NCBI RefSeq assembly: GCF_000340215.1
Contig: NW_006921549.1
Coordinates: forward strand, 504,001 to 568,000
Direction of reading: 5' to 3'
DNA: 64,000 nucleotides
Source of the DNA: Pseudocercospora fijiensis CIRAD86
Lineage: Eukaryota > Ascomycota > Dothideomycetes > Mycosphaerellales > Mycosphaerellaceae
Shown: positions 57,350 to 64,000 of the stretch, piece by piece
Numbering within the stretch: position 1 is the stretch's first letter
Layout: each line of letters starts with the position of its first letter
Made by a program: the position numbers and the translations under genes
The notes under the pieces: generated by a model
Databases searched by the model: none
What the model was told of the DNA's origin: nothing
The model's input: only the letters and a program-made list of their open reading frames with translations

Positions 57350-60060
57350 GTTCGCATCTCCGAGCGGAGTATGGATGTATCTTACGAGTTTTCATCGATG
57401 TAAGGCGCAAGGCTGAAGACCGTGCATGATGATCTCGAAGCCACAGCGTATCAAGCTGACTGGGTGCTTCCTCGTCAGTCCGGTCATATGTGTACTGTTT
57501 CCCACCGACTCGAGGCTCTGCCCAGCACCCACACCACCGACACGCCAGGCCGTACAGGCTTCTTCACCAGCCATGATGTTGCTCACCCACGATTTCCCAC
57601 AGTTCCATCGCTCCGGCGGCAAGTCTACAATCACATACTGTATGATACCCATCCGCGCAGGCGCTTCGGAGAGGAGCCAGAGACACGGCGCAGGTTGACT
57701 TGTGATGTCGAAATGGCGCAGAAAGAGCCGAGTGTGGTACAGCCTCAATGGCACAATTGATGCCAGCGACCTGCGTAAACAAACCCTCTTGCGCAGATTC
57801 GCACTCCAATACCTGGATGGCACAGTCCCACTCGACGCAGTCTCCGTCAACCAACGAGATCATGGTGCAGCCATCGGACCGCCATGCCTCGACCTCGTTC
57901 CGCAACAAGGTATGCTCTCTGCATCAAGGTACGCCTCCGCATCAAGGAACATCCTCCGCACCCAGAAACTACTTGCTCGAGCAAAATTTCGCACGTTTCA
58001 CCCACGGTCTGCACATGTGTCGGATGGCATGCTCTTCGGGTCCTGAGAGTTCTGCAGAAGATGCGTTTGCTGCTCAACGCCTTCTCCAACGCCGAGATCT
58101 CTGTAGTGGAGCTGCCGAGAGTGACGCTTTTCGGTCAATTGTCTCCCTGCTCTGAAGAGACCAAATCCTCCATTTGCTCTGCGTCGGGCCTGGCCTGGAC
58201 TCTTGCATGACAGGTTGGCCTTAACGGTAAGTCGCAAGCATGACTTCGGGCGCGCTGACAAGCCATGTCGCGTAGACCGCTCTGTGAGAAGTCACCTTTC
58301 AATTCAATTCACCCGGTACAGAGAGGCCCCAAGACATTCTTCTCAGACTCGCCCGATCTCGGCTGATGAATGCCCGATACAGCCTTCAGGGTACATATTC
58401 CAAGACGCGAGGAGATCTGCCAGCGCGATTTGGATGTGTGGCTGCGCTATGTCGGCGGCCACTGCTCAGTGAGAAGGCTTCTTCTTCCAGAGCGCTCACG
58501 AGCCTGAATGGCTTGCGATCTATGACTCGAGGCATCTGTGCGTATGGAGAAACAGTGGGAACTCCTTCATGGCGGACATTGCCATGCCACCTCACTCACT
58601 GTGCCTGAAGAAGCTTCAGTGCTGAGCGCAATAATGGATCGATCTGGATCGCCTACTCCTTGGCCGGTGAACAGGAACGCCATTGGCACTAGTCTGGTAG
58701 ATTTGCTCCCAACATTCTAGGGTTGCGGTAGCGGCATGGCTTTTGCGTGGCTTTGCATGATCGAGAATGCTCTGTCTCAAGGCAAGATCGTCGCAAGTCG
58801 CATGCTCTTGAAGCGATGTCTTGTCGTTGGTGGAGAAGCACAACAGGTCGGACTTTTCGGGTGAAGCATTTTCGCCGAGGCTACATGCAACCTTCGTCCT
58901 CGCGTGATGGTGCCCAGGGAACATCGGTACCACAGCTTCGATCACCACATGGCCATTTGTACCTCCATAGCCGAACGACGAAACACTGGCTCTTGCCATG
59001 ACCGACTCTTTGGGCCAGGGAGCAGTATTTGCATGTACACGGACGTCCCATTCTTGCCGAAGAACTCGAGAAACGCCACTCGAGAGATGACTGCGACTTC
59101 TTTCATCAAGGAAGACTTTGTCAACGTAACAATGGCTGACTGAGTCCGTGTATCAGCGTTTTTTAGCTTTTCTGCCATGGCATACACCTACCGCAGCTTC
59201 GCCGTGTGCCTCCCATGTTTGGGTTGAAAACGCACAATACGTTTCTGTCTACCATTTCAGCTGGGATTGGTAATTCCCAGCCTGGCGACTTTGCCATTAC
59301 CACGAGGCGTACGAATCTCGACTTGCTTACTGAAGTAGCCGCAACTTCCCTGTTCACAGCAGTAGAGTCTGGATCTCCATTGCGTACAGCTTCACATGGA
59401 AAGCACCGGCACCTTCGGCTCTCCCATGACCATCTTCGGGCGTCAGATATGTGACAGGTCGATGTCGGAGATAAGATGCCACGTTTTGCTGTATTCATAT
59501 ACTGATTGACGATCATGATCAGAGTGACGCCTCCGACGATGGCTGCCCGCAAACACGACTGCGAAGGGCATGACAGCCGATATGAAGAGGACAGATGGAA
59601 GGAGAGCCTGCCGTGTTGATGGTGAACTGATGGTGTCAGTGAGGTCTCATCACGTCAAATCTAATCGTCACGTACCTTGGACCCTTTGAATCGAAAACGA
59701 CGCCTTCTGATGTACGCCAGTTGCTGCATGATTGTGTCGAAAGTCGGGGTCTCGAATGGACATTTGCTCTGCTGATTCTGGTCAGGACTGGCTTGATGAG
59801 CCTCGATCGGGGGTCATGCTGAAGAAGCTTGGGTCGAACCGAGGAAGTAGCCACCGGCGAGCCTGAGCTGGCCTGGTCGCTCAAGCACCTCGTGCGGGTG
59901 AGCGTCGATGTTGAATTTTGAGGCTGCGACTCTCGGCGGCTGGCCTGCTCGTTTCTCGACTGGCATCTGCCAGAACGACGAAGGAGAGCCAATGCCGCTA
60001 GGAAGCTGACAATCTTGAGGAGAATGAGCGTTGTGCTCAGACTCATATTTTGAGACAAAG
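57350..60060 (-). pseudogene. Decayed reducing-type polyketide synthase (KS-AT-start of DH)
   Basis: Minus-strand motifs occur in the right order but in changing frames. KS: L-P-S-G-I-G-S-P-S-S-F-W (about 60,015), then F-N-I-D-A and G-G-Y-F-L, F-D-P-S-F-F-S-M-T (about 59,835-59,810), V-G-G-V-T-L-I (about 59,535), H-G-R-A-E-G-A-G-A (about 59,430), G-I-T-N-P-S (about 59,270), E-A-H-G (about 59,213) and S-S-F-G-Y-G-G-T-N (about 58,985). AT: F-L-F-T-G-Q-G (58,677-58,657), G-H-S-S-A-E (58,375-58,358), P-K-S-V-T-L and F-C-R-T-L (about 58,140-58,050), P-H-S-A-L (about 57,730). Linker: D-L-P-P-E-R-W (about 57,625). DH: W-L-R-D-H (about 57,450). At least five frame changes mean it makes no working enzyme. 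The KS Cys motif was not seen. Decay is by indels, not RIP. Confidence 0.85.
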
Positions 60061-60804
60061 CTCACGAACCCATTCCGCAGGCCGCGATCACCTCCAGAGT
60101 TGTCGACTCCGCCACCATATCGCGGACTGCCGATGATGTGGATATCGCTCGCTGTGCTGTGTATACAGAGAAGCTTGTTGCGTGATTCGATTCGATCTCT
60201 ACTCCCACCCTTGCTGTTTGAGCGCAAGTCGATCGTGTGTGTAAGCGCTGTCCGAACTTGCAGTCAACCAAGACACGACCCGACTCTTTGGCACCCATCC
60301 ACACTCCCTGTCTTTCATGTGTCTTTGCAGTTGCGATCCCGAGATCCGAAAAGCCCAATGTTCGATACAAAAAAGTCGCAAAGTGCAGATGGAAGCCACG
60401 AAGTCACAGGGTGAAAGAGCGTGAGGAGAAAGTAGGCAGGCGTGTTTGAAGAATTGAATACAGGTTGAACTCGTCCTGGTCAGAGGCCAGCATCCTATGG
60501 GAAAGATCTGCGGCAGCCGGCGATAGATTCATCATTCCAAATCAGGGCCTTTGGTGCATACATACCACGGCGGTTCTGAATTCGATCGGCTGCTTATCGG
60601 ATTCCTGTTGCGACTTCAATGCATGTCACACTCGGCCTTGAGAGGCAGCGGAGCAAACTTGGGTGTCTCGGTTTTCGAAGGATTTTATGCAAAACACTTG
60701 TGCACTTTGCCTTGAAAACAAGCCCTATATCCTTTCAGGCGCTGGCAAGCTATTCTCGTGCCTTCCGCTGGAGGTTTTAGTAAAGATAGAAACGGAGTCG
60801 GGTC
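60061..60804. other. Upstream of the PKS relic, no gene seen
   Basis: Short overlapping ORFs only. It may contain the former promoter and first codons of the polyketide synthase. Confidence 0.35.
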
Positions 60805-61312
60805 ATGGCTGCTACACGCCATTTCGTATCTTTGGCAGCACTGGGGCCGTTCTTGCTCTGGGGAGTTGGCACTATCAATGGAACGGTGCAGGCACTCATT
60901 TCTGTAGTATCTCTCGGCGATACTGCCCTTCTGGTTGCCTTCTGCTACCTTGATACGAGCAGGGATACCAGTGTACTTCTCCTCAACGTATACGCAGCTC
61001 TTCAACCAGCATACTTCTGGTGCGATAGAAAAAGACTATGGGTGGTCAAAATTCTTCCTGGCTGCAGAGGTGAGCTACCCTTATCAAATCTCACATGTTT
61101 GCGCTCCAACTACGACAACGCCGGTCCTCTTGGGAGTCCTCGGGCAAGCCTTTGGTGCCGGAATTCAAACTGGATCTAGGGACTTCAAGTTCTCCGAGTT
61201 GGAAACAGCAACACATGTGCTCGGGCTTTACCTCTTTGAATACATTTTCGAGGTTATTATGCCGACCATTGTGGGAATAAGCCTTGAGAATGAATCGGAC
61301 GATCTACGCTAG
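60805..61312 (+). CDS. Hypothetical hydrophobic protein or remnant (two overlapping frames)
   Basis: One frame (60,805-61,179) starts with hydrophobic stretches (L-G-P-F-L-L-W-G-V, L-L-V-A-F-C-Y-L). A second frame (60,935-61,312) carries a more protein-like sequence with F-L-A-A-E-V-S-Y-P-Y, T-T-P-V-L-L-G-V-L-G-Q and L-G-L-Y-L-F-E-Y-I-F-E. They may be parts of one membrane-protein gene separated by an intron or frameshift near 60,930-61,050. No family was recognised. Confidence 0.3.
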
Positions 61313-61431
61313 TCTTCAAACATTGCTTCTTGGGCCACAGTTCAGAACCTTTAAAGCCTATATGTGATTCTACTGCTACTCACGAGTAGGTCAGGGTTGT
61401 CACTATGACGTGATTTGAGATCCTGGACAAA

Positions 61432-61531
61432 GCGGTACAGAAAAGTGCGGTACAGAAATTGCGGTATAGAAAAGTGCGGTACAGAAAAATGCGGTATAGA
61501 AAGGTGCGATATAGAAAGTGCGGTATAGAAC
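61432..61531. repeat. ~15-bp tandem repeat (GTGCGGTACAGAAAA-like), about 7 units
   Basis: Successive units (GCGGTACAG or GCGGTATAG followed by AAA and GT) show C-to-T changes in later units. The array sits at the junction between normal DNA and the RIP-hit region that starts at about 61,540. Confidence 0.92.
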
Positions 61532-61559
61532 ATATCCTTCCTCCCTCCGGACCCTAGAC

Positions 61560-63440
61560 TTCTGTCCGGCTTATAAGCGATATAAGACAGACTAGTGTTA
61601 ATAAAGTATAGCTACGCCTATAGACAGCACGCGCTACGCTAAGTAGATACAATATATAAGAGTCTCTTAAGCCTTTTACTATCGCGAGTATATACTATAG
61701 TCTCTACTAGCGCTAATCTTAGGATTTAGATACTTACTTACTTACTCGACTAGTAGCTAGACCTTCGTCTATAATATAGGCTTAGAATATAGTATTTTCG
61801 CGCCGCGGATGTTTTATAAGCCCTACTTAATCCCTTTACGGCTCTCGTACGCGGTATTAGGGCTACTATAATAATATAATATATTAAGGCTTTTAAATAA
61901 CTTTTATAAAAGCCTTATACGGAATATAGCGAGCTAAACGAGACTTTTTAGTAGGTAACGCTATAGCCTATAATAGCGATTGTTTTAGTAGATTTTAGAA
62001 ACTATTCGCTAGAGTAAGGGAGGTAGTTACGGTAGTAGTAATAGGATTAGGAGGAGAAAGTTAATAGCTATTTATTACGTTATACTACTAGCAAACAAGG
62101 TAGGGATAGTGTCTAGAGGTACTATCTTTAAGTAAATATCTTTTACTACCGGATCTATAAAGTCGTCCTTACTATTTAAAAATTTCTTATAAGTAAAGGA
62201 TATATTGCCCGTATTTAAGTTCTCGAAGTTATATAAGCAAGTAGTAATAGACTCTATATTTATAGAACTAGGCGGATATCCTATACTTATAGTAGGAGTT
62301 AGTAGATAGGGACCTTTAAAGGAACTAATAGCTCTAGGTCTAAATCGTCTTAAATTAAGTAGATAGATTTAGATTTAGATTTAGCTTAAGAAGGCTAAGC
62401 CCTTAAAGTACCTACTAGCTTTAAAAATAATCGGTATAGGTAGTAATTATAACCGAATAGGACGTTTATAGGTACTCTAATTAATATAGCGAGGAAACGC
62501 TAGTAGGAGGTTAGGGCGTTAATTGTTATCTAGGGAGTAAGGATTAAAGCGAGGGTAAGCTATACTATTACGTTAAGATTAAGCTAATATAGGCTCTCTA
62601 TATTTTTATAAATTCGAGAGGTAGGTCGCGGCCTTTCTTACTATAAGGGTACTAAGCTTTACTAATTTCCTTTCTAGAGAGATAATAGTCGGCGTCCTCG
62701 AAATAAATAGTACGATTAGCCTCTACCGCCGACTTCTTTACTTTCTCTCCCTATAATAATAAAGCCTAAGAGACTTTATTATAGTCCCTATTTTCCGCAA
62801 ACCTAAGAATCTAACTAGGTAGTACTAACGCCTTACTTATAATACTTCCCTAGTATTCGGAGGGTAGTTCGTATTCTTCGTCGAAATAATCCTTAAAATC
62901 TATACTAAATTATACTAGAAGATCTACGTTCTTAGGTATCTCCGAAAGTACCGGCTAGATAAATACGGCTATAACCGAGTTAGGTATTAGCTTATAATTA
63001 GCTATAAGGCGAGCAATCTTAAGCGGTATAATTACTCCTACCTTAGTAGCTTTCGTACTACTACGCTTCTTCCCTTCTATAATTTATTTTTCCTCGAATA
63101 ATAATATAGTTTTCTATCTCGATTAACGTAGCGGCTATTGTCCTCTAGCTATTAATATTTTTCTTATTAAACTTCTTTTTTAGTCTCGAAAGACACTATA
63201 AAGATTCTAAGACAAATATACTTCGTCTTCTAGTAGTTATATAGTCCTAGGGCTTTCTATACCGATAGTATCTTACTTAGCTTTCTTCTCTCTTTCCTAA
63301 ATCTTACTTAGCTTTTCTTCGTTACGATTATAACCTCTACCGTCGCCTTTACTCTTATTACAACTTCTATATACTATTATAGCGTTATCTTCGCTCTATA
63401 CTTCTTATTACGGGCAAGCCCTTTACGAGCTAGCAAACAT
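61560..63440 (-). pseudogene. RIP-degraded reading frame(s) of unknown identity
   Basis: Minus-strand frames from about 63,270 to 62,560 are open apart from TAG/TAA, giving about 230 codons with D-Y-F-D-E-E-Y-E-L, A-L-L-L and Y-F-E-D-A-D-Y-Y-L. A shift of frame near 62,570 leads to a second stretch (L-F-G-Y-N-Y-Y-L-Y) down to about 62,300. No transposase, RT or gag motif was recognised. CpG is retained and CpA/TpG are depleted, so it was repeated DNA when RIP acted. It may be part of an LTR element whose end lies near 61,560. Confidence 0.45.
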
Positions 63441-63649
63441 ATAAAAGCCGGCTCGGCCCGTACCGAGCCTTAGCACCTCTAGAGTCCTATTTAAACACTT
63501 AGTCCCTACGACCTCTTAGATAGTTGTTCGCGACCTCGTAGTTACCTCGAATATAAGGTCTCCGTTACATTTCGCGAACTATATACTTATAGAACACTAC
63601 TATATTAGTATCGCGTATCTAGCCTATTCGAAACTCGTATCCGAAAACC

Positions 63650-64000
63650 GTATTCGAAACCGTACTCGTAAGCGCAGTTCTATAAGAAGGTAGACTCGTA
63701 TATATATACTCGTATACTCGTATATCCGTACTCGTAAGAAGCAGTCCTATAAGAAGGTAGACTCGCTCTATCCGTACTCGAAACAACCTCGCCGCTCGAA
63801 TATAAAGGAGAGCGTAGTTCTATCGCTTAATTATACCTTCGCAACCGACGCTATAGCGCGCCCTAAGTAGCTACGCTATCGGCGCGTTACTCGGGAATCC
63901 GCATTGTTTACTACGCCTAATAAGGAGACTTAAGGAGCTCCTAGCGCGTTCCCTCCTAATTAGTATTAAGAGCGCGAGAAAGTTGTCCTCGAGAAGCTAC
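63650..64000 (+). other. Degraded DNA with a 38-bp direct repeat and a frame running off the window
   Basis: CGTACTCGTAAG...GGTAGACTCG occurs at 63,661-63,698 and 63,727-63,765. From about 63,780 to the end a plus-strand frame is open except for TAG/TAA and is Arg/Ser/Pro-rich near the start, ending E-K-V-V-L-E-K-L. It could be the beginning of a gag gene of another element, but the window ends too soon to tell. Confidence 0.35.

Noticed and set aside
1..64000. CRISPR arrays, bacterial operons, tRNA or rRNA genes
   Set aside because: No regularly spaced repeat-spacer units, and no tRNA- or rRNA-like sequence recognised. Introns and RIP indicate a fungus.

Overview
The window looks like nuclear DNA of a filamentous ascomycete, probably a Dothideomycete. 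Intact genes carry short introns (about 55-93 bp) with GTAAGT-like donors and CAG/TAG acceptors. The repeats show repeat-induced point mutation (RIP): CpA and TpG are almost absent and replaced by TpA, CpG is retained in most of them, and the reading frames are still open apart from TAG/TAA codons. Several families are typical of that group: Tad/I-type LINE, chromodomain Ty3/gypsy, Fot1/pogo, a PD-(D/E)XK-like nuclear protein and a reducing-type polyketide synthase relic. There is one assembly gap of 479 N. No tRNA, rRNA or CRISPR was seen.

Layout. 1-23,090 is a nest of RIP-degraded transposons: a LINE (1-3,653, +), a Ty3/gypsy gag-pol fragment (about 3,840-7,580, -), a foldback-like segment (about 8,600-9,480), and a complete 12.65-kb LTR retrotransposon (9,532-22,186, +) with 188-bp LTRs, a TATAA target duplication, a fused gag-pol frame, an integrase chromodomain and a further ~1,600-codon ORF of unknown function. 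23,090-27,950 is non-RIP DNA with eroded coding-like stretches. A RIP-hit pogo/Fot1 DNA transposon with 67-bp terminal inverted repeats fills 27,952-31,235. 31,236-41,400 is mostly eroded unique DNA with pentanucleotide arrays and duplications.

41,436-49,825 is a compact gene island with six intact gene models: a 343-aa protein (-), an 88-aa single-pass membrane protein (-), a 456-aa membrane/secreted protein (+), a 408-aa coiled-coil protein (-), a 224-aa acidic/basic nuclear-type protein (-) and a 338-aa nuclear-type protein (+). None belongs to a family I recognise. Three have internal repeats. 53,501-55,209 (-) is an intact PD-(D/E)XK nuclease-like gene with an unusual minisatellite-bearing intron, and a possible decayed relative lies at 50.4-51.3 kb. 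57,350-60,060 (-) is a polyketide synthase relic (KS-AT-start of DH) broken by frameshifts, not by RIP. From 61,540 to the end RIP-degraded DNA returns, with an unidentified minus-strand frame and the start of another possible element.

The picture is an accessory, transposon-rich compartment. RIP has silenced the repeats with sharp borders. Single-copy DNA between them either keeps lineage-specific genes intact or decays by small indels. Nothing indicates that the intact genes form one pathway. Two divergent gene pairs share short upstream regions (43,504-43,809 and 48,408-48,735).
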